Source: Aquanectria penicillioides (taxonomy: Eukaryota; Ascomycota; Sordariomycetes; Hypocreales; Nectriaceae). Taken from it: a stretch of DNA of 64,000 bases. Both the position numbers and the translations under genes were made by a program. Shown in pieces: positions 24,286 to 34,444 of this stretch (the stretch's first letter is position 1; every line of letters begins with the position of its first letter). The notes under the pieces are model-generated. The model was not told the origin of the DNA. It did not search any database and was given only the letters and a program-made list of their open reading frames with translations. The stretch spans positions 5,704,746 to 5,768,745 of the forward strand of contig PYIU01000001.1 in the NCBI GenBank assembly GCA_003415625.1. The letters are read 5' to 3'.

Positions 24286-24518
24286 GGGTTACAGGCGCAC
24301 AGATGGAATAGCCTCGCGGTGAGTAAATTGGAATTGCATACAATGGGATGGGATGGGATGGGACGGGACGCGGCGCATGAGGCTGAATCTCCACACCATA
24401 CATACACCAGAGATTTGGGAAACGGGAATTTTTTTTTTTTTTTTTTGCTTGGTGAATCGAATTACAATACAGACGTTAATGTACATGACTCCGTTCATAA
24501 CTCCGTGAAATTGGCATT

Positions 24519-27500
24519 TCAAATCTTGCTCTTGCTCTCGCCAACAAGCTCGGCGGCGGCGCCGGCAATGGCGAGCTTGCCCGTCTCCTTGACCTTGGTC
24601 TGGAAGGTGATCTTGTTTCCATCGCGCCACATCTCGGTGACGAGAGTCTGGCCGGGGATCACGACACCGGCGAAGCGGACCTTGATGTTCTTGAAGGCAC
24701 CGAAGCGCTCGTAGACAGCCTTGCCGGCAAAGCCGAAGCTGCAGAGACCGTGGAGGATGGGGGCCTTGAAACCACCGACCTTGGCGAAGGCGGGGTCGAT
24801 GTGAAGAGGGCTAGGGAGCTGTTAGTCTCAATTCGATATACGCTAGGGGACTACCTCATGTAGAAGACTTACTTGTAGTCGCCGCTCAATCGGTAAATGG
24901 CGGCCTGGTCGTCGGTGGTGGCCTCCTCAACGACAACGTCGGGGTGACGGCCGGGGGCTTGTTGGCGGCAGTGGCAGCGCCACGGTCCTTGCCTCGCTTG
25001 GGACCACCGAAGCCACCGCAGCCACGGAGGAAGACGGTCATCTCGTTGTAAAAGACTTCCTCACCAGTCTCGGCGTTGACAGTGGTGATGCCGCTCTTGG
25101 CGATGGCGGCGGTGCCCTTGTCGACGACCTCGAGGAGGCGGCCTCGGGACACGAGGCGAGCAGAGGTAGGGATGGGGAACTTGCGAACCTCGAGGTATTG
25201 TTCGCCGTGCAGGAGCATCATGGGAGAGAAGTTGGGGACGATGGTGTCCCAGCTGAAAGGCATCTCGGCGTTGAAGGGAGGAATGACACCGAAAGTGGGA
25301 ATGACCTGGAAGTCATCGGCACCCTCACTGTTGAGTGTTAAGAAAGGAATCGCTTGAATCGAAAAGGCGGCAAACTTACAAGACATATTTCAAGTCAGTA
25401 CGCTTGGCACCAACGCCAAGGTTGTAAAGGATGACATCGCGATCCTCGTAGTTGTACTCGGTGGGGGTGCCCTCCTTTGTTAGAGCCTCGTTGATGGCAG
25501 CGAGGTGCTCGCTGGGGGCAGCAGAGTCGGACTGAAACTTGTTAGAAATGAACTTGATCAGAACGAAGGCTCAAAAAGCTTACCTTGGCCTTGTTGTCCA
25601 TGTTGGCCATCATCTTGCTGATACTATCCTGAGTCTTTGAGGGGTGGTCTGATCGACCGTCAAAGGTGACAACATCCTTCCAGTTCTTCAGGACCTCCTC
25701 GGGGACAAGAGGCACGTCGACAGGGAATCCGTGGCCACCGGTTCGCTGCCATCGGGTCTGACCGCACCAGCCGCTTCCGACCTCGTACAGGCCACCAGTG
25801 GGGTTGGGGCACTTGTCGCTGGAGAGAGCAAGGACCAGAGGAGCAATGTAGTCGGGCTTGAAGGCCTGGACCATCTCTTCGGGCATGATGGTGGCGGTCA
25901 TGGCAGTACCAGCGTTGGGAGCAATAGTGTTGACATAGATGCCGTACTTGAAGCCCTCGAGGGCAAGAGCGCGAGAGAATCCAAGAATACCGCATTTCTG
26001 TCTCGTTAGCTAGATTCGGAATTGAAGCTTGAAATAGGCTTCAACTTACAGCAGCGGCGTAGTTGGCCTGGCCAAAGTTGCCGTAGATACCACTGGTAGA
26101 GGTGGTGTTGACAACACGACCGTACTTTTGCTTGAGGAAGTAAGGCCAAGCGGCCTTGGTAACCTTGTAAGTTCCACGAAGGTGAACGTTCATGACGGGA
26201 TCCCACAGGTTGTCGTCCATGTTTGTGAAAGCCTTGTCCCGGAGGATGCCGGCATTGTTGATGACGATATCGACACGGCCAAATGCATCAATGGCGGCCT
26301 TAACAACGGTCTCGCCATCCTCAGCAGAGGCCTTGACACCGACGGCCTTGCCACCGAGCTTCTTGATCTCCTCGACCACAGTGTCGGGGTTGGCAAGGTC
26401 GTTGACAACAACGGATGCGCCGTGCTTGGCAAAGGCCAGAGCGTAAGCACGGCCAATACCAGCACCGCCGCCAGTGACGAGAGCGACACGGCCGGTGAAG
26501 TCAACGGCATCACCACGGTCGTTGGGACCCATCTTCATAGAATCCTCAAGGAGAGTAAGGAAGTCGTTGGGGCCGGAGGGATATTGAGGCTTGGAAAAGT
26601 CGACGACCTGGTCCCACTTCTTGAGGATGGCGCCGGGGGTATAAGAGTCGTCGGCCTTGAGAAGTAGACCGTTGGATCGCTCCCATCGAAGCTTGGCCAT
26701 GTGGCCACCGCCGACCTCGAAGATGCTACCGGTCTCATCGGTGTTGTTCTTGTGGACCAAGACGGCGACCAGGGGAACAACCCAGTCGGGCTGGAGAGCC
26801 TTGAGGACATCTGGAGGCATGACGGTCTCGGTCATTCTGCTAGCGGCTGCGCAGTGTTAGCTGTCGAAAATTGCCGGAAAATGATGATTGACGTACCAAT
26901 GGGGGCAATGACGTTGCAGAGAATGTTGTACTTGGCACCCTCCTTGGCGAGGGTCTCGGTGAAACCGACCATTGCGAGCTTGGCGGCCGAGTAGTTGGTC
27001 TGGCCAAAGCTGCCGAACAGACCGGCGGCGGAAGCAGTGTTGATGACACGGCCGTACTTTTGCTTGCGGAAATAGGGCCAGGCAGCCTTTGAGCACTTGT
27101 AGGAGCCCTTGACGTGGACCTTCATGATGAGGTCCCAGTCGTCATCCTTGAGGTTCTTGAAGCTAATGTCACGGAGGATGCCGGCATTGTTGATGAGGAC
27201 GTCGATGCGACCAAACGACTTGATGGCGGTCTCAATGATGCGCTCGCCATTCTCGACGGAATCGTAGTTTGCCACGGCCTTTCCGCCGGCGGCCTTAATT
27301 TCGTTGACGACGACATCAGCGGCCTGTGGTAGACGCACGGGTTAGCCAGGGCGCGAAGACATGACAAGGGCGGCTAAACAAGCTCTCTGGGCGCATGTGT
27401 GTGTGTTTTTCCCTTCCTCTTCTCTTTCTCTTTCCATACCTTTGTTGAGTTTCCCTCGCCCTTGAACGAGCCTCCGAGGTCGTTGACGACGACGCTGGCA

Positions 27501-27598
27501 CCGCGAGAGCCGAAAAAGGTGGCATAGGCCCTGCCGAGGCCACCGCCGGCGCCGGTGACGACGACAACTTGGCCGTCGTATCGCAACTGATCGGTCAT
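24519..27598 (-). CDS. FOX2: Peroxisomal multifunctional beta-oxidation protein (hydratase-dehydrogenase), one frameshift
   Basis: Second and third steps of peroxisomal fatty-acid beta-oxidation (2-enoyl-CoA hydratase 2 and D-3-hydroxyacyl-CoA dehydrogenase). Seven exons: 27598-27440, 27323-26897, 26846-26050, 25997-25584, 25531-25380, 25327-24873, 24810-24519; introns 50-116 nt, all GT-AG. About 898 residues, the family length. Two short-chain dehydrogenase domains ([12 protein letters not shown] with [30 protein letters not shown] with [18 protein letters not shown]) are followed by a hot-dog hydratase with NPLHIDPAF. The protein ends SKI, a PTS1-type signal. In exon 6 the frame slips after AANKPP: codons for [17 protein letters not shown] are read one base out, and one extra C within 24949-24957 restores them. 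Everything else is intact, so a base-calling error is likeliest. The promoter holds two CCTCGG motifs. Confidence 0.95.
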
Positions 27599-27847
27599 GA
27601 CGTTGGAATGGAGCTTCAGCTGGTGGCGGCCGTGTTGTGGGGGAGGAGACGATTGATACAAGGGGAAAAAAACACAGACACGCTCACGGGATATAAAGAA
27701 CAAGCAAATGGGATGGAGATTGAAGAGGGTAGGAGAGGGCGCAGTTGACAGCTCTTAACAAAAGCTGGGCCGGCAACTCTGTCTTGCAAGAGAGAGGTGG
27801 AAAGCTGGGACCTTGGCTGACGACCCGACCCATCCTGTGATGGGGAG

Positions 27848-27875
27848 CCTCGGCTTGGTTGAGCGGGTACCGAGG
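27848..27875. promoter_or_regulatory. Inverted pair of CCTCGG motifs upstream of FOX2 (candidate FarA/FarB site)
   Basis: CCTCGG at 27848-27853 and its complement CCGAGG at 27870-27875 lie 250-278 bp upstream of the FOX2 start. CCTCGG is the core bound by the fatty-acid regulators FarA/FarB (Aspergillus) and CTF1 (Fusarium), which control peroxisomal beta-oxidation genes. Position, pairing and gene identity fit. A 6-mer alone is weak evidence and occurs elsewhere in the window. Confidence 0.55.
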
Positions 27876-28078
27876 GGTACGCTAGAGGGGACAAGCTAGG
27901 CCGCTTTCGGTATCGGCCCGCTTCACATGCAAGGCGGGAAAGTCGGGGTGATTGGGGAAACCCTCAAAGTTCGGAGAGAGTCAGAAATCGAGATGAGGTC
28001 ATGTGGAGGAAGTGGAGGGTTGCTGGAGTGCATCTGGGGAGGTGGCAGTCTGACGGGAATTATTTTCTGATGTATAGT

Positions 28079-28104
28079 GCACACACACACACACACACAC
28101 ACAC
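28079..28104 (+). repeat. CA microsatellite
   Basis: Perfect (CA) dinucleotide run of about 13 units, followed by CGCGCACA, in the FOX2/Tda10-like intergenic region. Confidence 0.85.
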
Positions 28105-28807
28105 GCGCACACCCCGACTCGTGGTCATGTCACATGTGTTTTCCCCCCCCTTTCCCGTTCCATTTATTGCTTGTTCCTTTTTGCTTCTGGAGTTTGAGCC
28201 GTATTGGAAAGGGGAGAGGGAGGATTCCTTGTGCCTGGAATACCGGCACAGCCAACAGCAGTGTGGTTTAGGTAAGCCCCCCCCCGTTTTCGGTGGCCGT
28301 TGTCATCCATCATGGCTGCTCCGGCGATGCACCACCGCGTTCGTCATGATCACGACGCCATTGGAATTTAGGAACCTGTACATGTAGACACCTGGAGAGA
28401 AGCGCCTGAAATGGCTTGCATTTTAGCGCAATAGTCCCTTTTGCCCGAGGACGAGAGAAGGGGCAAAAAATTTTTTTTCCTTCTCTACAAGACAAAGAGA
28501 GACTGTGGAATTCCCTTCCGTTGCTGTTGCGATACGTAGTACCTCGCCTGAGCTTCCGTACCTCGCTGCCGACACTCGACTCACTCATTTACCCGCGGCC
28601 CATGGCACCTGTTTCGATACCCCACAGTTCCAATTTCCCCCACACAACAAGCCGAATCGGGTCAGCCCACGGTTCACCGTCAGTTCCCATGCTCTGGCTA
28701 AAACGGAGGGGAAGCCCCAGCCAAAGGCCGGCCTCAAGAGGGGACGGAGAACGGAGGACGGAGGACGGACGGCCAAGGCCCAGAGGCAAGGCCTGACTTT
28801 TGCCTTG

Positions 28808-28831
28808 CCCCCCCCCCCCCCCCCCCCCCCC
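28808..28831 (+). repeat. Poly(C) homopolymer, 24 nt
   Basis: Uninterrupted C run in the upstream region of the Tda10-like gene. It is the longest G/C homopolymer in the window, and its length is doubtful given the indel pattern seen in coding genes. Confidence 0.85.
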
Positions 28832-28937
28832 GCCATGGCCAGCCCGGCCACTAGTCAGCGAGCCAGCCGGGCTGGAAGAGAGAGACAGACGGTAGGTCGC
28901 TCGCAGGCGAACTCACAGCCCAACTTTTACCCTGGGG

Positions 28938-28958
28938 CTGCTGCTGCTGCTGCTGCTG
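28938..28958 (+). repeat. CTG trinucleotide repeat, 7 units
   Basis: Seven perfect CTG units in the 5' flank of the Tda10-like gene. They are outside the called coding sequence. Confidence 0.85.
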
Positions 28959-29107
28959 TCGACTGGACTGGGCTGGACTCGTTTCGTCAACCGTCATTGA
29001 AGCATTTTCCCCCCGTGGCCACGCACAAGCACCACCGCCACCACCAACACCACTACATCCACAACTACCGTCGCCAACACCTCCCGCACCCAGCCTTGCA
29101 CCGTCTG

Positions 29108-29163
29108 CACGCACGCACGCACACACACACACACACACCCCTCACCCTCACCCTCACCCTCAA
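29108..29163 (+). repeat. CA microsatellite followed by CCCTCA hexamers
   Basis: GCAC/CA repeats to about 29138, then roughly four CCCTCA units (29139-29163). The hexamer differs from the fungal telomere unit CCCTAA by one base. Its location, 170 bp upstream of a start codon, argues against a telomeric origin. Confidence 0.8.
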
Positions 29164-29331
29164 TGTCGTAATCCAACTAGGTAGCTCTCCCCTTGGCTGG
29201 CCGACTATCCATTTTATTTCATTTTATTTTAGCCATTTATTTATTTCTTTTATTATTCGCCCCCTTGTTGTTGTTGTTGCTGTTCGGGTGTTTTTTTTTT
29301 GGGGCTGGCTGGTCTTATTTAATATCTCAAA

Positions 29332-30399
29332 ATGCCCCCTCAGTTCGTCGATGACAAAATCCCCATCTGCATCCCCTTCATCCTCGCCCAGCTCAAGGCG
29401 CACCGCAGCGAGTTCCCTGACCGGCCCTTCGTCATCGGCCTCAACGGCGTCCAGGGCGCCGGCAAGACCACCCTCGTCCGCTCGCTATGCGTCGCCCTGG
29501 AGGAGCAGAGCGTCCCGACCTTGGTCTGCAGCATCGACGAGTTCTACCTGACCCGCAAAGATCAGGTCGCCCTCGCCGAGGCCCACCCCGATAACGCCCT
29601 CGTCCAGCATCGTGGGGAACCCGGTATGCAAAGAAACTGATATTTCTTCCCCCCCGTGGGAGTTGTAACACGCCCGATATTATTGACATTTGCTTGCTTC
29701 TGCCTTTTTTTTTATTTTTTTATTTTTATTTTTTATTATGATCAAAAACTTCTGATTTCTGATTCTGATTACGATTCTAACCTGCCCTTTTCAACCTCCC
29801 CAGGAACTCATGACTTGGCTCTTGCCAAGGCCTTCTTCAATGCTCTGCTAGAGGGCGAGCCCGCAAAGCTCCCCAAGTACGACAAGGCCATCTCCGGCGG
29901 CAATGGCGAACGCCTCCCGGAATCCGAGTGGATTCCCGTCAACCAGCCCGGCCAGCCCAAGATCCAAGCCATCATCCTCGAAGGCTGGTGCGTTGGCTTC
30001 CGGCCCCTGACTCCCGAGGGCGTCGAAACCAAGCGGAGCATGTCCAACCGCACCTTGCAAAAGCACAAGCTCGACCACCTCCTCTTCGTCAACGAGAAGC
30101 TGGCCGAGTATGACAGCCTGACCGACCTCTTCAACGCCTTTATCCAGGTCGATGCAGAGGATATTGGCTACGTCTACGGCTGGCGCCTTGAGCAGGAGGA
30201 CCACCTGCGCGAAGAACGGGGCGACCCTGATGCTGGCATGACCTCGGAGCAAGTCGTCAAGTTTGTCGATGGCTACTACCCCGCCTACGAGCTCTACACC
30301 GAGGGCCTGAGGAAAGGGGTCATTCCCAACAGACCAGGTCACCAGCTGAGAATGGTCGTGGGACGCGACAGGAAAGTCAAACGTGTTCTACGAATCTAA
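29332..30399 (+). CDS. Tda10/glycerate-kinase-like P-loop ATPase
   Basis: Putative small-molecule kinase of the family containing yeast Tda10 (YGR205W) and plant D-glycerate 3-kinase; the substrate of the fungal branch is not settled. Exons 29332-29623 and 29804-30399, 180-nt intron (gtatgc...ccag), 295 residues. The Walker A motif is GVQGAGKTT at residues 39-47, followed by CSIDEFYLTRKDQ, the PRK/uridine-kinase-like Walker B region, then HRGEPGTHDLALAKAFFNAL, ILEGWCVGF and the C-terminal FVDGYYPAYELYTEGL, all family landmarks. The exon join regenerates GEPGTHD, which confirms the intron. It is transcribed divergently from FOX2 (1.7 kb apart) and convergently with ECM11 (268 bp apart). Confidence 0.9.
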
Positions 30400-30667
30400 C
30401 GCGCGCACACACGTCTTGGATACCACTAATGAAGATACCACGTTAAGCATTGCAAACCCTACACACTCGTGTAACACATTGTGAATTATCGTAGCGGTTC
30501 TACCCCCTTATCTAATTGTAGGTGAACCTGGTATCGTTTTACTTCTCGCTAAACGCCTCTTTGGGGGGACCTCTTTTTGCCCTGATATCAAGCAAAGCAA
30601 AACTTCCAACTCCAGCATATGCAGTCATGACAATCGTATCGCGACGCCCACTAGTCGACGCCCTTAT

Positions 30668-32065
30668 CTACAGGCTTTTGTCCTCAACTACCCGCTGACC
30701 ATCCTGCTTCATCTTACCCAGCTTTCGGTCGATTGTGTCAGTCTTGACCCGTACGGCCTCCTCGCGACTGGCAGCCTCCTTCTCAAATTCTTGAACCACT
30801 CGACGTTTGTTCCGTCTGGTTTCTGTCAAGGCCTGCACAAATCCTGCGAATTCGCTGACAAACCATTCTCCTGAAGCCTCCCAGTCGTCGATGGACATGT
30901 TGGCAAATAATGCGTGTTGTTCGCTCTCGCCATGATGACGAAACTGATTCAACCTGGTAACTAGGTTATCGGCATTGGTGCTAATTGCCTTCTCCTCTTC
31001 CTTGGACGGGTCAAAGTCAAATGGTTGCCTCTGCAACTCTGTAAAGGTCATAGACGTGAGTGCCATGTCATCATACTCGGGGCTCGGTCGACGGCGCTTC
31101 TTGTCCTTGAAATTCCTGTCCCTAATTGGAATTACTGGCATCGAACTCTCCAGCAGGGCCTTTTCAGCCTCTGGTCTTGTTTTCTTAGCTTTTGGCGTCA
31201 TGTGTTCGTCGTCTTCTGCATCATCGCCGTGTGTTGACATGGGGCGTTGTGAATTCTCCATTTTATATTGCGTATTCCATCGTGATTGCTGTAATGGAGG
31301 AGTCGAACTCCTTGGATAATCATCAGCGTTTAAAGCCTCTGACTTTCCAACATGAGACCTTCGGATCCTGACCTCACGTATTTGTAGTTTGGATTCGTGT
31401 TTCAGTGGCGAACCAGGTCGGAATCGGTCAGTCTCGTAGTATCCGTTGGTCTTTCTATGGTTGTGGATACCCCCATCTCGAAAGCCATCTCCGATCTGAG
31501 ATGGATCATGCCGGATTGGCCTGTCAACCACCGCCATGGTACCGTCATTCCTCAAGACAAAGGAGGCGGGGTGTGAAGCCTGGGGGTAACGAATCGGGGG
31601 CGGGTTTTGTCCAGGCATATTCTTCATCAGGTCTCGTGTCAATTCTGGACTAAGCTCAACCGACTCGGCCTGTTCATTTTGTGGTGTCGTAATGCCTGAA
31701 TTCATAAAGCTCTCGCCGAGTTGCGACCCAGAGAAGATGTCTCCTTGATGATCTGCCGAGTCTGTCCGAGGCCGTCCATTCGGGGAAGATATGGAAGAAA
31801 GCTGAGGTGATCGTACTGGTGGCTGACTGAAACCATTTTGGCGGGGTGTTCCCGTATGCCGCCGGTTCACTTGAGGTCTCGCATCGTCAATTATCGGTAT
31901 CGGTTGTCGAGTCGGGGCCGGCGCAACGGTCTGAGGTTGCTCCATAGGATCTGTGGGGGCTTGAACCTGAGCACCGTTGACCTGTCGGTCATTGTTGTTG
32001 TTGTCGGAATTCTGTCGTGCAAAGGCCTGGAGGCGACTCCCCCTCTCTTTGAAGCTTGGAGGCAT
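30668..32065 (-). CDS. ECM11: Ecm11-domain protein (meiotic synaptonemal-complex factor family)
   Basis: Intronless, 465 residues. About 300 residues are Pro/Ser/Gln-rich and probably disordered, with N-run NSDNNNND and several SP/TP sites. The C-terminal ~150 residues match the Ecm11 domain: SMTFTELQRQPFDFDPSKEE, ANMSIDDWEASGEWFVSEFA, then a basic coiled-coil-like tail (TRRNKRRVVQEFEKEA) ending VVEDKSL. In budding yeast Ecm11 is SUMOylated and, with Gmc2, is needed to assemble the central region of the synaptonemal complex. Transferring that role here is inference from the domain. The promoter faces the F-box-like gene downstream (0.9 kb gap). Confidence 0.75.
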   Translation of the reverse strand: MPPSFKERGSRLQAFARQNSDNNNNDRQVNGAQVQAPTDPMEQPQTVAPAPTRQPIPIIDDARPQVNRRHTGTPRQNGFSQPPVRSPQLSSISSPNGRPRTDSADHQGDIFSGSQLGESFMNSGITTPQNEQAESVELSPELTRDLMKNMPGQNPPPIRYPQASHPASFVLRNDGTMAVVDRPIRHDPSQIGDGFRDGGIHNHRKTNGYYETDRFRPGSPLKHESKLQIREVRIRRSHVGKSEALNADDYPRSSTPPLQQSRWNTQYKMENSQRPMSTHGDDAEDDEHMTPKAKKTRPEAEKALLESSMPVIPIRDRNFKDKKRRRPSPEYDDMALTSMTFTELQRQPFDFDPSKEEEKAISTNADNLVTRLNQFRHHGESEQHALFANMSIDDWEASGEWFVSEFAGFVQALTETRRNKRRVVQEFEKEAASREEAVRVKTDTIDRKLGKMKQDGQRVVEDKSL

Positions 32066-32976
32066 GGTGTCGATCGTTGTGTGTAGAATGGGGGGCTCGC
32101 GAAGACCGGTGGTGGGACCTTTATTTGCGGCTTGTTGGAAAGCACTCGGCCTCGGTGCGATGTGATGTAGTTGGCGACGCCTGCATCAATAGTCGCCCGT
32201 CGAATGATGACGCGGTGGTAGTACCTCTTGGCGACAGGAGCCGCGAAAGGTCACTTAGGTCATGCGCTGGATGGCGACAATCATGTAGAGTAGAAAATAT
32301 GATGGCACGCCTGCCGATTTCGTATACGGAGTGATGCGAACGATATGACGGTGTGGAGGGGGCGACGATGTTAGCTGTGGTGTAATTAATGATCCTTTGG
32401 GTCGCGTATGGGAAAGAGCACCGTCAATGCGAATCGCGATGTCAGGTGACAACCTAGCATCTGGGGGCCCTTGGGCCACCACACGACGATCGCCACCCGT
32501 TCCAGGGTCCATTAACTTGACAACTGTAGTTGGAAGACGCATCCAATCAATTAATTGGCCGATTAATCAACCATTTCTCGATCTACCTCCATTTTTCTTT
32601 TATTGAACATTTTTTTGGGATCGCAAATTGTCAATCATGCCTATGAACAAGGGGTCGCAATGACGTAACCGGCTTGGCCTGCAACCCAACAAAGCTGTGT
32701 CAATCAAATACTGCACGATGGTTGCGTTTCATATCTCCGTGATATTGGGGACTGGAGGTCAGAAACTCATTATCCGACAAGACTTTTATTGAGCGCCTAG
32801 TATCGCCAACCTGGCCGAACCTTCATCCTCCACCCCTCCCATCCTCTCAAGCAGAAGCAGCAATTTCTTAGCTAGCAGGGGTATCTAAGCATACAAGACC
32901 AAAAAACATCAGTCATAAACCTTTCAGTGATCATCATTCCTTCATAACATAAATTATCCGCGGACTAAACTGAGGC
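32066..32976. other. Intergenic between ECM11 and the F-box-like gene
   Basis: About 0.9 kb holding the ECM11 promoter and the 3' flank of the F-box-like gene. Only short frames, no repeat or RNA gene recognised. Confidence 0.55.
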
Positions 32977-34444
32977 TCAGTCAGCGATCTCCTCGTCCAA
33001 CAAAAATTCCAGGAAGGACGAGCCTGGGTGAGATTCTCCACAGCAGGGACAGATACCCTCATCTTCACTGTCCCAATCTAGATCATTCATCTCGTAACCG
33101 CTAAATCGAGAAAACTGAATCCATTCGCGTTCCGAATCATCGCGGGAAATTGGAACCCGTTTCCAAATGACTGTTTCGTCGTCTCGGGTCGAGGAAGGGT
33201 GGCCCTCTTCTTTCGGAGCAGGTGGGAGCGCACCTAGTCTCGCATGGCTGTGTGTCGAGTGACCGTGCGGTGTATCGGAATCATCTGTATCTTCGCCATC
33301 CTTCTCCTTACCCTTCCAAGAGCGAATGACCCTGGCACACCATCGTTTCCCCGAGAGACAAGCAAGGTGCCGATACTGGGCGATGTAGGAAGCTGGTCCG
33401 TCAAGATACAAACCCTCATCCTTCAGCATCCCGCTGAGCTCGGCCGACGCCTTCATACCAGTATCATCAAACGGCATACCCGTAACCTGAAGCTCGTTGA
33501 GAGTGCACCCTAGCTCGTGGGAGGTAATGTCGTGAAGTTCTGAGCCTGAGAAAGGTAGTAAAGTATCGGAAAAGTTGACAAGATCAAGGCGCAACGATGT
33601 GAGGGATGGCATGAGCCTGGGGCGTGGCTGCTTCTTGGCCTTGAAGGCTGGGTCATAGGGTGCACGGAGACCTTCAAGGAAGTCAACAATCTGGTTCCAG
33701 GTATAGCATCGGAAACCACCTCGGATTAGAGGGGTCTCAGTTGGCCGAAGATGAACTTTGAGGAGTTGATCCTTCTTCAAGTCAGAGTGATAGCACCGAT
33801 CGAGTTTGTGCCGGCGGTTGCGTGTGTCATCGTAATACCGTGCGATAATACGAAAGTTGAGATGAGAAATAGTTTGACGGAATTCGAAAGGCAATTCGGC
33901 AAAGTTGCGCACAGCCTGGGACGTGGTAAACGTGAATTCATTCGATTCCCAAAGATACCGGGTGCCCTCGATATGAAGGGCCTTGCAAGTCACTAGGAAG
34001 TTGATGGCAATTTGATTGCCTCTGGCCCTTTCCTTGTCTGACATATTTTCAGGAGTGAGAGGAGAAAGGGGATCTATGATAGGATAATGGCTCTTCATGG
34101 CGAACTTGAGAATTCGCAAAAGGACCTCCATGGGAAGGTATGGATGGCCTAAGTCCTGTGCAGTCAAGGAGGATCGAGTCTTGCGTGCCGTAGGATCAAG
34201 TTGTTTCATGTGGTTCAATGCAACTGGGGACCACGAAATGCCGTTGTCACGCAAAATTCGCTTCAGTCTCATGTTTTCTTCAGTAAGTGACTGGTTGGCA
34301 CGGCGGAGGGGGCTGTTGTAGGCAACCCTTGCCTGATCCTCCCTGTCTCTGCATTCCCAAGGGAAGACGGTCTATGATACAAATGTTAGCTGCAGGTCGC
34401 TGCAGAATCTGGTGCAGTTTGCTCACCGAGCCGTTGGCCGCCAT
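32977..34444 (-). CDS. F-box-like protein of unknown function
   Basis: Exon 1 is 34444-34427 (18 nt, MAANGS), intron 34426-34372 (gtgagc...catag), exon 2 34371-32977; 470 residues. The short first exon is supported by exact splice signals and an open junction to TVFPWECRDREDQARVAYN. Residues ~40-60 are a predicted coiled coil (RRANQSLTEENMRLKRIL). GHPYLPMEVLLRILKFAM at ~85-105 resembles an F-box helix. An aromatic-rich middle part (YLWESNEFTFTTS) is typical of fungal F-box/DUF proteins, and the C-terminal acidic region has a CPCCGESH cluster. It could recruit substrates to SCF ubiquitin ligases, but no substrate domain is recognised, so the function stays open. Confidence 0.8.

Larger units (their letters stand above)
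27599..29331. other. Divergent promoter region between FOX2 and the Tda10-like gene
   Basis: 1.7 kb with no supportable gene. The FOX2-proximal part carries CCTCGG (27848-27853) and CCGAGG (27870-27875). The middle holds a CA microsatellite (28079-28104). The Tda10-proximal part holds a 24-nt poly(C), CTG repeats, CA repeats, CCCTCA hexamers and TTTTATTT-rich leader sequence. A frame running from 28505 into the Tda10 gene is low-complexity and not in phase with it. Confidence 0.6.

Noticed and set aside
29139..29163. CCCTCA repeat as an interstitial telomere
   Set aside because: The unit differs from CCCTAA in every copy, the array is very short and it sits in a gene promoter.
28505..29551. 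348-codon frame running into the Tda10-like gene
   Set aside because: Its first part is encoded by poly(C), CTG and CA repeats, and it enters the Tda10-like gene in a different phase from the P-loop frame.
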